Position numbers and translations under genes: made by a program. From Sphingobium sp. (lineage in GTDB: Bacteria > Pseudomonadota > Alphaproteobacteria > Sphingomonadales > Sphingomonadaceae): DNA of 44,494 nt. Shown piece after piece: positions 33,150 through 40,995 of the stretch (its first letter is position 1; every line of letters begins with the position of its first letter). Below the pieces are notes generated by a model. That model did no database searches, was not told the DNA's origin, and saw nothing but the letters and a program-made list of their open reading frames with translations. Location of the stretch: NCBI GenBank assembly GCA_017745115.1, contig JAGIAA010000022.1, forward strand, positions 1 to 44,494. The letters run 5' to 3'.

Positions 33150-34352
33150 GTGGAGCTGCTGCCCATCGACGCGGCCCAGGCGCGGCTGATGGCCCTCGTC
33201 GCACCGCTGGGTTCGGAGCCGGCCACGCTGGATGAGGCTGCCGGGCGATGGCTCGCCGAACCGCTCATCGCCCTGCGTGACCAGCCGTGGACGGCACTCT
33301 CCGCCATGGACGGCTATGCCGTGCGCTGGGCTGATCTGCCCGGCCCCTGGACACTGGCCGGCGCCATTCAGGCCGGCGGCCTCCCGCCTGAAGCGGCGCT
33401 CGCGCCCGGCACGGCCATGCGTATCTTCACCGGCGCGCCGATGCCGCCCGGCGCCGATGCGGTCGTACTGCAGGAGGATGTCGACGCAGACGGCACGACG
33501 GTGCGCCTGACCGGCGAGGGCCCCGCCGAAACCAACCGGCACGTCCGCAGTCAGGGCAGCGATTTCACGGCGCACGACGCGCTGCTGCCGGCGGGCACGC
33601 GCCTCGGGCCGCCGCAACTCGCGCTTGCGGCCCTGGCAGGCCATGGCGCCCTCCCCGTGCACGGCCGCCCGCGCGTCGCCATCGTGTCGACCGGCGACGA
33701 GCTCGTGCCGCCGGGCACGCCCTGCCCGCCCGGCAAGCTGCCCGCCTCCAATGGCGTCATGCTGCGCGCCATGGCCACCAAGGCCGGTGCCGTCATCGCA
33801 TCCGAATGCCTCGTGCCGGACGACCTCCCCGCTATCACGGCGGCGCTCGCCGCAGCCGGCAGTGCCGATATCATCGTCACCTCGGGCGGCGCTTCGGTCG
33901 GCGATCATGATCTCGTTCGCCCGGCGCTGGAAGCTGCCGGCGGATCGATCGATTTCTGGCGGATCGCCATGCGCCCGGGCAAGCCGCTCATCGTCGGGCG
34001 CCTCGGCAATGCCATCGTCCTCGGCCTTCCCGGCAATCCGGTTTCGGCGATGGCGACTGGCGCGCTCTTCCTGTTGCCGCTCATCCGCCGCCTTGCCGGC
34101 TCCGCCGATCCGTTGCCCAAGCCCCGCGCCCTGCCGCTCGGCGCCGACATGCCGCCGGTCGGCAAGCGCGCCGAGTTCGTGCGCGCCAATGTCCGCGACG
34201 GAGTCGCCACGCCGCTCAGTTTCCAGGACAGCGCCGCAATGCATGCCGCCTCGCTCGCCGACGCGCTCATCTACCGTCCGATCGAGGCGCCTGCCGCGCG
34301 CGCGGGCGATCTGGCGCAAGTGTTCGATTGGACTGCGCTCGGCCTCGCCTGA
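33150..34352 (+). CDS. moeA: Molybdopterin molybdenumtransferase
   Basis: This 400-residue MoeA inserts molybdate into adenylylated molybdopterin. Domain features are SAMDGYAVRWADL near 50, IFTGAPMPPGADAVVLQEDV (about 90-110), VAIVSTGDELVPPG, VTSGGASVGDHDLV (molybdate/MPT site) and MRPGKPLIVGRLG with GLPGNPVSAM. The C-terminal beta-barrel domain IV follows. The GTG start at 33150 directly follows the moaC stop. Molybdoenzyme genes that would use the cofactor are not in the window. Confidence 0.96.
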   Translation: MELLPIDAAQARLMALVAPLGSEPATLDEAAGRWLAEPLIALRDQPWTALSAMDGYAVRWADLPGPWTLAGAIQAGGLPPEAALAPGTAMRIFTGAPMPPGADAVVLQEDVDADGTTVRLTGEGPAETNRHVRSQGSDFTAHDALLPAGTRLGPPQLALAALAGHGALPVHGRPRVAIVSTGDELVPPGTPCPPGKLPASNGVMLRAMATKAGAVIASECLVPDDLPAITAALAAAGSADIIVTSGGASVGDHDLVRPALEAAGGSIDFWRIAMRPGKPLIVGRLGNAIVLGLPGNPVSAMATGALFLLPLIRRLAGSADPLPKPRALPLGADMPPVGKRAEFVRANVRDGVATPLSFQDSAAMHAASLADALIYRPIEAPAARAGDLAQVFDWTALGLA

Positions 34353-34477
34353 CCCACGGCCGCGGACGCGGTTAACGGCCTCTCGCCGCACAGCCTCAGC
34401 GGGACGTTAACTCTTAAACCCGGATTTCGGCCGCCGTTCTGCGGATCACAACCGCACAAGTCCAAAAGGATGTGGAG

Positions 34478-34825
34478 ATGGGTCGCAAATCTGTTCCGTT
34501 TATAGGGGAATCCTCGCTTCTCCGGCTGCGCCTGAGTGATGTGCTCGGCGATGACCATGCCGAGTTCTCGCTGATAGGTGCCGACGAAGACGAGGATGAC
34601 GAAAGTGGCGTCATGGCCTCGTTCCGGCCCGGCTCACCCGCCGGCGTGACGTTCGAGGATCTCTATCGCCGCAACCGCAATCGCGCCCGCCTGATCGGCC
34701 TGCTGCATACGCACAGGACCTGCCATGGCGCGCCGATCGTCGTGCTGGCCGGCGGGACGGACGAAGACGAAAGGACATTGGCCGGGCGAAGCGGATGCCT
34801 GGCGCGTGCGACCGCACGACCGTGA
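34478..34825 (+). CDS. Unknown 115-residue protein with acidic segment
   Basis: ATG 34478 has an ideal AAAAGGA 7 nt upstream; a GTG at 34472 is less likely. The protein begins MGRKSVPFIGESSLLRLRLS and has an acidic stretch ADEDEDDESG (about 37-46), then a basic, Arg-rich helix (FEDLYRRNRNRARLIGLLHT), then AGGTDEDERTLAGRSG. No signal peptide or TM is visible, and I recognise no family. It starts 125 bp after moeA and converges on the quinoprotein gene across a strong stem-loop. The charge pattern suggests a nucleic-acid- or protein-binding role, but this is speculation. Confidence 0.6.
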   Translation: MGRKSVPFIGESSLLRLRLSDVLGDDHAEFSLIGADEDEDDESGVMASFRPGSPAGVTFEDLYRRNRNRARLIGLLHTHRTCHGAPIVVLAGGTDEDERTLAGRSGCLARATARP

Positions 34826-34897
34826 CCGCCTCGGACGCAGCGCCTCGCGCTTCACGCACTGAAGAAAGATCAGATGGGCCAAAATTGATGGGGATGA

Positions 34898-34927
34898 GGG
34901 CCGGCCGGTTTAACCACCGGTCGGCCC
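34898..34927. terminator. Stem-loop between convergent genes
   Basis: GGGCCGGCCGGT (34898-34909) and ACCGGTCGGCCC (34916-34927) form a 12-bp stem with one G-U wobble and a TTAACC-type loop. It lies 17 bp beyond the quinoprotein stop. T-tracts are weak on both strands, so it is probably a bidirectional but imperfect terminator. Confidence 0.6.
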
Positions 34928-34943
34928 TTCCCGTCAGTCGGCT

Positions 34944-37040
34944 TCAGTCGGGCAGTGCGAAGACGTAAATGCCCGAGCTCACCACCGACGCCATCTGGAT
35001 TTCCGGCGTCAGCACGCTGATGCCGAGCGAGACCGGATTGCCGTAGCCGGTGATCATCGCGATATATTGCTTGCCGCCGACCTCGTAGGAAATGGCCGAT
35101 GCATTGGGCATTCCCGGCATTTGCTGCTTCCAGAGCACTTTGCCGGTCGCCTGGTCGTGAGCCGTGACCATGCGGTCGACCGAGCCCGTGAACAGGATGC
35201 CGCCGGCCGTCGCCAGCACGCCCATGCTGTAGGGCGCGCGCTGCTTCACGGTCCAGCGCGGCTTGCCGCTCACCAGATCGAGCGCCTGCACCATGCCGTA
35301 GAGCCCCGTGCTGCCCGGTGGCGGCGCATAGTCCATGTTGATGCCGGTCGTGAGGATGCCTTTGCCCTCCGCCGGCACGAGGTCGGTGCACACGTCGCGC
35401 GCATTGACGAACACGATGCCCTTCGACTGGTCGAACGCGGTCGGCTGCCAGTTGCGCCCGCCGCCCGCATGCGGACAGAGGAAGCGTACGCGCGTCTTGT
35501 CGGGAATGAGCTCGGGATTGACGATCTTCTCGCCCGTCACCGGGTCGACCCTGGTAATGAAATTCTGAAAGCCCATGTCGGCCGTCGTCAGATATTTGCC
35601 GGTCGCAGGGTCCAGCGCATCGAACAGCCCGGCTTTGCCCGCTGTCAGCACAACACGCTGCGGCTTGCCTTTCATGTTCAGCGAACCGATCGTCCGCTCG
35701 AACACCCAGTCGAGGTCGAACTGGTCGTTCTTGATGTGCTGGTAGTACCAGACGAGCTTGCCCGAGCGCGGCTCGAAGGCGAGCGTCGAGTCGGTATAAA
35801 GGCCGTCATTGTTGAGCCCCGGCTTGCGGTCGCGCAGGGGCCCCGTGTCGTAGGTCTGCGCCGTGCCCCAATAAGCGAGGCCCGTCGTCGGGTCGTAGCT
35901 GCCCGAAGTCCAGACCGACGCGCCGGTCCGCTGCTCGGCCGTGAGTCCGTTCCAGCTGTCTCCGCCCGGCGTCCCCGGCTGGGCGATGGTGTTGAAGCTC
36001 CACAGCTTCTCGCCCGTATCGGCATCGAGCGCCGCGATCAGCGCACCGCCCGGCGCCTGGCCCTGGAAACCGAGCATGATGACGCCCTTGGCGATGAGGG
36101 GACCGCCGATCGACCGCATGCCAGCTTTGTCGGTCGCGACCTTGTCCCAAACGGGGCGGCCGCTGCGGGCGTCCAGCGCCACGACGTGGAGGTCCGAGGT
36201 CGCGGCATAGAGCTTGTCGCCATAGAGGGCGATGGTCTTCTTGCCGCTCGGATTCACGCCCTTGGGCAGCGTGCGCTGGTAGCGCCAGAGCTGGCGCCCG
36301 GTCATTGCGTCGAGCGCGAAGACATTGTCTCCCGCCCCCATCATGTACATGACGCCGCCGCGCACCAACGGCTCGGTCGTGGCTTCTCCCGCCGGCAGCG
36401 CCGATGACCAGACCAGCCGCAGCGATTTCACATTGGCGGCGGTGATCTGCTTGAGCGGCGACCAGCCTTGCCCGAGATGGCTCCGGCGCCACGCCGGCCA
36501 GTCCTGCGCGGCCGGATCATCCAGTTCAGCTTCCGTCACCGGCTTGAAATTGGCGAGCGGATTGGCGGGCTGCGGCCAGGGCGGCAGGACGTGGCGCGTG
36601 GTGATCGCGCCGCCGAGCGTCGAGGTGTTCGCCGGCGGCTTCGGAATGGTGACGCTGGCGAGATTGGCAGAGGCCGCGACGCCATTGTTCTCGAGGATAT
36701 AGCCGACCACCGCCGCATAGGTGCCGGCGTCCAGCGCGCCGGCGTTCGCCGGCGGCATGGAGGTGCGCACGTAGCGGTCGAGTTCGTCGGCCTTCGCACC
36801 GCCCCATTTTGCGAGGAACGCCGTGCCCTTCAGCGCCGGCGCAAACTGGCCATCCGTCAGGGCCGGGCCATGGCAGGCCGCGCAATTCTGCAGATAAGCG
36901 GCGCGGCCGGGCGAAGGCGGGCTCTCAGCGCCCGGGCCATTCTGTGCCAGCGCGACCGGCATGATGCCGAAACCGAACGCAACGGCACCGGCAGCCATCA
37001 AAACGCCACGCGACGACGCGGCCCGAACCCAGCGGATCAT
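34944..37040 (-). CDS. PQQ-dependent dehydrogenase with N-terminal cytochrome c domain
   Basis: From ATG 37040 (GGAGGGGGAAG upstream) the protein has 698 residues: a signal peptide (about 1-32, ending MPVALAQ), a cytochrome c domain with Cys53-x-x-Cys56-His57 (NCAACHG) and an SMPPANAG axial-Met segment near 108, and then an eight-bladed PQQ propeller of about 500 residues. Blade motifs such as VFALDAMTGRQLWRYQ, VVALDARSGRPVW and LIAALDADTGEKLW repeat through it, and GGDSWNGLTAEQ resembles the active-site loop of quinoprotein alcohol dehydrogenases. It would oxidise an alcohol or aldehyde in the periplasm. The heme precedes the propeller, the reverse of QH-ADH enzymes where it is C-terminal. 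No pqq synthesis genes are nearby. Confidence 0.88.
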   Translation of the reverse strand: MIRWVRAASSRGVLMAAGAVAFGFGIMPVALAQNGPGAESPPSPGRAAYLQNCAACHGPALTDGQFAPALKGTAFLAKWGGAKADELDRYVRTSMPPANAGALDAGTYAAVVGYILENNGVAASANLASVTIPKPPANTSTLGGAITTRHVLPPWPQPANPLANFKPVTEAELDDPAAQDWPAWRRSHLGQGWSPLKQITAANVKSLRLVWSSALPAGEATTEPLVRGGVMYMMGAGDNVFALDAMTGRQLWRYQRTLPKGVNPSGKKTIALYGDKLYAATSDLHVVALDARSGRPVWDKVATDKAGMRSIGGPLIAKGVIMLGFQGQAPGGALIAALDADTGEKLWSFNTIAQPGTPGGDSWNGLTAEQRTGASVWTSGSYDPTTGLAYWGTAQTYDTGPLRDRKPGLNNDGLYTDSTLAFEPRSGKLVWYYQHIKNDQFDLDWVFERTIGSLNMKGKPQRVVLTAGKAGLFDALDPATGKYLTTADMGFQNFITRVDPVTGEKIVNPELIPDKTRVRFLCPHAGGGRNWQPTAFDQSKGIVFVNARDVCTDLVPAEGKGILTTGINMDYAPPPGSTGLYGMVQALDLVSGKPRWTVKQRAPYSMGVLATAGGILFTGSVDRMVTAHDQATGKVLWKQQMPGMPNASAISYEVGGKQYIAMITGYGNPVSLGISVLTPEIQMASVVSSGIYVFALPD

Positions 37041-37143
37041 GCGCTTCCCCCTCCTCTCGCCCCGCCATTCTCCCGTCGGCGGCGCGTCCAGCATGCGATA
37101 TCCGCGCAGGCTCCGCGAGCTTTTTCGTGGGTGCAAAGAGAAA

Positions 37144-37165
37144 GGGCCGGCTTTTCGGCCGGCCC
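37144..37165 (-). terminator. Rho-independent terminator after the secreted unknown gene
   Basis: GGGCCGGC-TTTTCG-GCCGGCCC is a perfect 8-bp stem. On the minus strand it is followed by TTTCTCTTTG. It lies 22 bp past the stop of the gene at 37188 and before the quinoprotein start, so these genes are probably separate units. Confidence 0.85.
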
Positions 37166-37187
37166 CTCCAAATTCATGCAGCGTGCC

Positions 37188-38408
37188 TTACTGGCCGCCA
37201 CCACCACCGCGGGGACGCGGAGGCGGTGCGTTCGGATCGGGCGGCGCGACCGGATCGAAGTCGAACTGCTGCGCGAAACGATCGCGCGTGTCCGTCGTGA
37301 TCGGCTCTGCCTTGCCGGCGGCGACATCGCGGCGATGCGCGCGCGAGGCCGTGATATAGTTGCGCACCTGCACGTCGCCCTCATGGCATGCATATTCGGG
37401 CATTTCGTACTTGTCGTTGCGCGACCATTCGAGCTGTGCCGTCCATGGCTTCGTATACGTCTCCGGATCGTCATAGGTGATCTCGTAGAGGATCGAATTC
37501 GGCCCGGTCATGGTCAGCCTCTCGACCGTGCGTGCCTTGTCGCTGGTCGGAATGGTGTTGAACGGGGGCACGTTCTGCGTCGCCATGTTGAGCGGCGACG
37601 CGGCACGCTTTTGCGGATCATGCGTGGCGCTGTCGCCCGACTTGATGTGGTCGGTCTCGATGACCAGCGTCTTGCCTTCCCAATGCGCGCGGCTGAAGCC
37701 CATCCAGGCTTCGGGACCGGCGGGGACCTTCGGCACATTGGCACCGATCGGAATGACGCGCGTGCCGAGCATCTCGAGCTCGATCACGATGTAGCCCGGC
37801 GACTGCCAGATGCGCTGGCCGTAATTGTAGCGGAAGGGGAACATCGAGGCGGGGAAGCCGCGCGAGATGCAGCGATCCCAGCTGTCGAAATCGTCGACCC
37901 AGTCGAATTCCTGGCGCGGAATCCAGCCTGAGCGGCCGGCCTTGTACAGCGCCTCGCCCTTGGCGGTCAGCGGCGGCAACTGGCCATCGGCAGGCTTCAC
38001 GAGCATCGACGTGCGCCAGGAGTAGTCGGACGACTTCACCCAGTCCGCGAGACCCTGCGTGCCGCCCGCGTTCAGCGAGTCGGTGGTGAAGCCCTTGTCG
38101 GAGCGCTCGGCATTGGCGATGCGCTTGTCATGCTCTTCCTTGGTCAGCCAGATGCGGTTGCCATAGGTCTTCTGGCGCTGGAACAGGATGCGCGTCGAGG
38201 CGATGTTCTCGATCGGCCAGGTGCCGCGGAAATCCCAGTCGCCCCAAGGCGTCTTGCCCGGCGTGTAGGTCGTCGGCGTGGGCGGCAGCGCCGTCAGGTC
38301 GGCGGGCGCCTTCTGCGCGAGCGCGTTCGCGCCAGTCATGACCGCGGCAATGGCGGCGATGGCTGAAACTTTGGTGACGATATGTGATGAGAGACCGCGG
38401 CGTCTCAT
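37188..38408 (-). CDS. Secreted protein of unknown function (acidobacterial/sphingomonad-type family)
   Basis: The 406-residue protein has a signal peptide (MRRRGLSSHIVTKVSAIAAI, ending NALAQ) and no TM after it. Segments such as RCISRGFPASMFPFRYNYGQ, SPGYIVIELEMLGTRVIP, WMGFSRAHWEGKTLVIETD and SILYEITYDDPETYTKPWTA match a family I recall as frequent in Acidobacteria and sphingomonads, with no known biochemical role. The likely fold is beta-rich. A possible disulfide pairs Cys near 181 with Cys near 353 (YACHEGD). The C-terminus is Pro-rich and ends RPRGGGGGQ. It lies just upstream of the quinoprotein but with a terminator between. A related periplasmic process is plausible. Confidence 0.75.
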   Translation of the reverse strand: MRRRGLSSHIVTKVSAIAAIAAVMTGANALAQKAPADLTALPPTPTTYTPGKTPWGDWDFRGTWPIENIASTRILFQRQKTYGNRIWLTKEEHDKRIANAERSDKGFTTDSLNAGGTQGLADWVKSSDYSWRTSMLVKPADGQLPPLTAKGEALYKAGRSGWIPRQEFDWVDDFDSWDRCISRGFPASMFPFRYNYGQRIWQSPGYIVIELEMLGTRVIPIGANVPKVPAGPEAWMGFSRAHWEGKTLVIETDHIKSGDSATHDPQKRAASPLNMATQNVPPFNTIPTSDKARTVERLTMTGPNSILYEITYDDPETYTKPWTAQLEWSRNDKYEMPEYACHEGDVQVRNYITASRAHRRDVAAGKAEPITTDTRDRFAQQFDFDPVAPPDPNAPPPRPRGGGGGQ

Positions 38409-38604
38409 GATTGGGCTCCTCTTCCCCGTTTTTCAGAGCCTTCTCTATGGCCTTTTCCGTTAGCAGGCTAGTGGCTTCGACATGCATTTCGCCCCATGCA
38501 TGACCGCCTTCTAACCGAGCGATCATCCCTTCGGACCAAGGCCATAAATGCGAATATAGGCTATCCGTTCTGCGTGAAAACAGCCGCCAACGTGGGAGCG
38601 CGCT

Positions 38605-38976
38605 ATGGTTCGCAAGACAATATTATTCGTCGATGACTCTTCCTTTCTGAGGAAGCATTTGAGCACGGTGCTCGCTGACAGCGACTATGACGTGCATTCG
38701 GTCGACGATGGCCAGCAGGCGCTCGACTGGATCGCGCGTCATCCGCCGGCCGATCTCGTGATCACCGATCTGCACATGCCCAATCTGGATGGCATCGGCC
38801 TCATTGGGCAACTGCGCGCGCATCGCGACTATAGCCGCGCGCCGATCTTCGTGATGACAAGCGGAGCGAGGGACGACGAAAAAGCACAGGTCCGGGCAGC
38901 GGGGGCAACGGCGTGGATCGTCAAACCCTTCGATCGCGAGAAGCTTGTCTGCGCAATCGAACGGGTCGTGCACTGA
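38605..38976 (+). CDS. Single-domain response regulator (CheY-like)
   Basis: The 123-residue receiver domain has no output domain. Acidic pocket residues are in LFVDDSSF (Asp10-Asp11), the phospho-acceptor Asp is in DLVITDLHMPNLDG (about 55), the Thr/Ser switch is in FVMTSGARDD, and the conserved Lys is in WIVKPFDREKL. VDDSSFLRKHLSTVL is like CheY and chemotaxis-type receivers. No histidine kinase is adjacent. It could serve chemotaxis signalling, but the only chemoreceptor in the window is 30 kb away. GGGAGCG precedes ATG 38605. A strong terminator follows directly. Confidence 0.93.
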   Translation: MVRKTILFVDDSSFLRKHLSTVLADSDYDVHSVDDGQQALDWIARHPPADLVITDLHMPNLDGIGLIGQLRAHRDYSRAPIFVMTSGARDDEKAQVRAAGATAWIVKPFDREKLVCAIERVVH

Positions 38977-38986
38977 AAAAGAGAGA

Positions 38987-39024
38987 GGGGCTGGCCGCAA
39001 GCGCTTGCGGCCGGCCCCCTTTTT
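38987..39024 (+). terminator. Strong Rho-independent terminator after the response regulator gene
   Basis: GGGGC-T-GGCCGCAAGC and GCTTGCGGCC-G-GCCCC form a stem of about 15 bp, followed by CCTTTTT. It starts 10 bp after the stop codon. Confidence 0.95.
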
Positions 39025-39054
39025 GCGCTCTTGGTGCTTATCTAACCGGTAGCC

Positions 39055-39159
39055 GTTCCCCGGCGCAGGCCGGGGCCCAGGCAGAAAACGGGACGCGCAT
39101 GCGATAGCACGCATTCTACGCTTCGCGTCGGGACTGGGCCCCGGCCTATGCCGGGGAAC
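39055..39159. repeat. REP-like palindrome pair, family D (GTTCCCCGGC)
   Basis: GTTCCCCGGCGCAGGCCGGG then GCCCAG (39055-39080) is mirrored by CTGGGCCCCGGCC-TAT-GCCGGGGAAC (39134-39159). Each half is itself a palindrome. It lies between the response-regulator terminator and the lexA promoter. Confidence 0.85.
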
Positions 39160-39198
39160 AGGTTGGTTCCTTGTTCTACGGGCATGAACGCGACGCTC

Positions 39199-39230
39199 TT
39201 GACCAACCGCCTTTCGTTCTCTACACGTTC
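39199..39230 (+). promoter_or_regulatory. lexA promoter with SOS box
   Basis: GTTC-TCTACAC-GTTC at 39216-39230 is an exact GTTC-N7-GTTC, the alphaproteobacterial LexA box. It overlaps the likely -10 (TACACG at 39222) that lies 17 bp after TTGACC (39199-39204). LexA would therefore repress its own gene. Confidence 0.88.
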
Positions 39231-39262
39231 CCCGTCCGTTCCAGACTAGGCAGGGGACCTTT

Positions 39263-39976
39263 ATGCTGACCGCCAAGCAGCAACAGCTGCTCATGTATAT
39301 CAAGCAGCATCTCGACAAGGGCGGCATTTCGCCCAGTTTCGAGGAGATGAAGGAAGCGCTGGACCTCAAGTCCAAGTCCGGCATCCATCGGCTCATCAGT
39401 GCGCTCGAGGAGCGCGGCTTCATCCGCCGCCTCGCCAATCGCGCGCGAGCGCTGGAAATCCTGAAGCTGCCCGATGGTGCGAGTGCGGAGCGGATCCCGC
39501 CGGCACTGGCCGCCAATGTAACGGCATTGACGCCCAAGGCGCCGAGTGCGCCCCAGAGCGTGGCGCCGCGCAACCTGCCGATCGCCGCCAATGACGTAAT
39601 CGAGATTCCGCTGCACGGCCGCATTGCCGCCGGCGTGCCGATCGAGGCCATGGAAGGCACGACGATGCTGTCCGTGCCGGCCGCCCTGCTCGGCTCGGGC
39701 GATCATTATGCGCTGGAAGTATCGGGCGATTCCATGATCGAGGCCGGCATCTTCGACGGCGACTTTGCGCTCATCCAGCGGACGGAAGTCGCCCGCGACG
39801 GCCAGATCGTCGTGGCGCTGATCGACGAGAGTGAGGCGACGCTCAAATATTTCCACAAGGATGGGCGCAACATTCGGCTCGACCCCGCCAATGCGGCCTA
39901 TGAGGCGCAGGTTTATGACGCCAACCAGGTCCGTATCCAGGGCCGGCTTGCGGGGCTGCTGCGCCGTTATCATTGA
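39263..39976 (+). CDS. lexA: LexA repressor, SOS response
   Basis: This 237-residue autocleaving repressor controls DNA-damage genes. The N-terminal winged helix ([20 protein letters not shown], then [20 protein letters not shown]) binds the SOS box. A linker of about 40 residues, longer than in E. coli LexA (202 aa), is usual in alphaproteobacteria. The cleavage bond is Ala123-Gly124 ([11 protein letters not shown]). The S24 protease dyad is Ser157 (SGDSMIEAG) and Lys195 (EATLKYFHK). The gene has its own SOS box and ends at a clear terminator, so it is monocistronic. Confidence 0.97.
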   Translation: MLTAKQQQLLMYIKQHLDKGGISPSFEEMKEALDLKSKSGIHRLISALEERGFIRRLANRARALEILKLPDGASAERIPPALAANVTALTPKAPSAPQSVAPRNLPIAANDVIEIPLHGRIAAGVPIEAMEGTTMLSVPAALLGSGDHYALEVSGDSMIEAGIFDGDFALIQRTEVARDGQIVVALIDESEATLKYFHKDGRNIRLDPANAAYEAQVYDANQVRIQGRLAGLLRRYH

Positions 39977-40004
39977 GGCGACACCGTGCCGAATGATGGG
40001 TGAA

Positions 40005-40027
40005 GGGCCGGATTTCCGGCCCTTTTT
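40005..40027 (+). terminator. Rho-independent terminator after lexA
   Basis: GGGCCGG-ATTT-CCGGCCC is a perfect 7-bp stem followed by TTTTTCTT, 28 bp after the lexA stop. Confidence 0.95.
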
Positions 40028-40200
40028 CTTATTAGCTACGCTTGTATCAAAGCCGGCCACGCCATAGAAATGTCTCTGGGTTGTGGACCGGGGGCATCCG
40101 CCGCTGCTGCCGAGAAGGAAAATCGTAAGACCGGCCGGCTATATCCCGCCGGTCAATCAGTTCGCCGAGCATGAGGCTCGTGCGCATGGGGGGTTACGGA

Positions 40201-40995
40201 ATGGAAGTCGATATCGAGTTTTTGGACCGGTTCGCTGCGGAGAACCGCGAGGTCTATGCCAATGCCGATCCATTCCCTCACATCATGATCGACAATTTCG
40301 TTCGTCCCGACGTGATCGAGCGCGTGCTTGAGGAGGTCGAAAGCCGCGCCGAACCTGAAGGCAATGTGATGGACGATCGCTTCCAGAAGAAGTGGTCATG
40401 CAACTCGACCCGTCTCATGGGCCCCCACACCCGCGCGCTCATCAATTTCCTGAACGGCCAGGAGATCACCGACTTCCTGACGACGCTCACCGGCATCAAG
40501 GGTCTGGTCCCTGATCCGCAGCTTGCCGGCGGCGGCCTGCACGAGTTGCGCGACACCGGCTTTCTCAACATCCATGCCGACTTCAACTATCACAGGGTGC
40601 TGAAGCTCGATCGCCGCATCAATCTCCTGCTCTATCTCAACAAGGATTGGGATGAATCCAACGGCGGCGAACTGCAGCTGTGGGACAAGGAGATGAAGCA
40701 TTGCGTCGCAAGCTATCTGCCGATCTTCAATCGCTGTGTCATCTTCTCGACTACCGAGAAGAGCTTCCACGGCAATCCCAATCCGGTGAAGCTGCCGGAT
40801 AATCGCCATGCGCGCCGCTCGATCGCTTTCTATTACTACACCAATGGCCGTCCGGCGGACGAAGTCGGCGACCCTCACATGACCGTTTTCCGTCAGTTGC
40901 CGGGCGAGGAGTCGGCCGGCGATCGCGCCCGGCGCGTCAGCCGGCGCTGGCTTCCGCCGGTTATCGCCGACGCACTCGATTCCATGCGTCGCTGA
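40201..40995 (+). CDS. 2-oxoglutarate/Fe(II) oxygenase (prolyl-4-hydroxylase-like)
   Basis: The 264-residue protein from ATG 40201 has GGGGGG 5-6 nt upstream; in-frame ATGs at 40171 and 40186 lack this. The iron triad is His125 and Asp127 (FLNIHADFNYH) and His190 (KSFHGNPNPV). Arg205/206 (ARRSIAFYYYT) would bind 2-oxoglutarate. FPHIMIDNFVRPDVIERVLEE near 25-45 is the usual N-terminal strand-helix, and INLLLYLNKDW with GGELQLWD is typical of 2OG-FeII_Oxy_3 domains. It probably hydroxylates a protein or small-molecule substrate. A GACCGGC/GCCGGTC hairpin (40129-40154) lies in the leader. Its last 103 bp overlap the convergent comEC. Confidence 0.85.
   Translation: MEVDIEFLDRFAAENREVYANADPFPHIMIDNFVRPDVIERVLEEVESRAEPEGNVMDDRFQKKWSCNSTRLMGPHTRALINFLNGQEITDFLTTLTGIKGLVPDPQLAGGGLHELRDTGFLNIHADFNYHRVLKLDRRINLLLYLNKDWDESNGGELQLWDKEMKHCVASYLPIFNRCVIFSTTEKSFHGNPNPVKLPDNRHARRSIAFYYYTNGRPADEVGDPHMTVFRQLPGEESAGDRARRVSRRWLPPVIADALDSMRR

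Noticed and set aside
33051..34391. A 446-codon open frame antisense to moaC/moeA
   Set aside because: The plus strand encodes intact MoaC and MoeA; the antisense product has no motif and no ribosome site.
35067..36407. A 446-codon open frame antisense to the quinoprotein gene
   Set aside because: Composition typical of a GC-rich shadow; the opposite strand has a full PQQ propeller.
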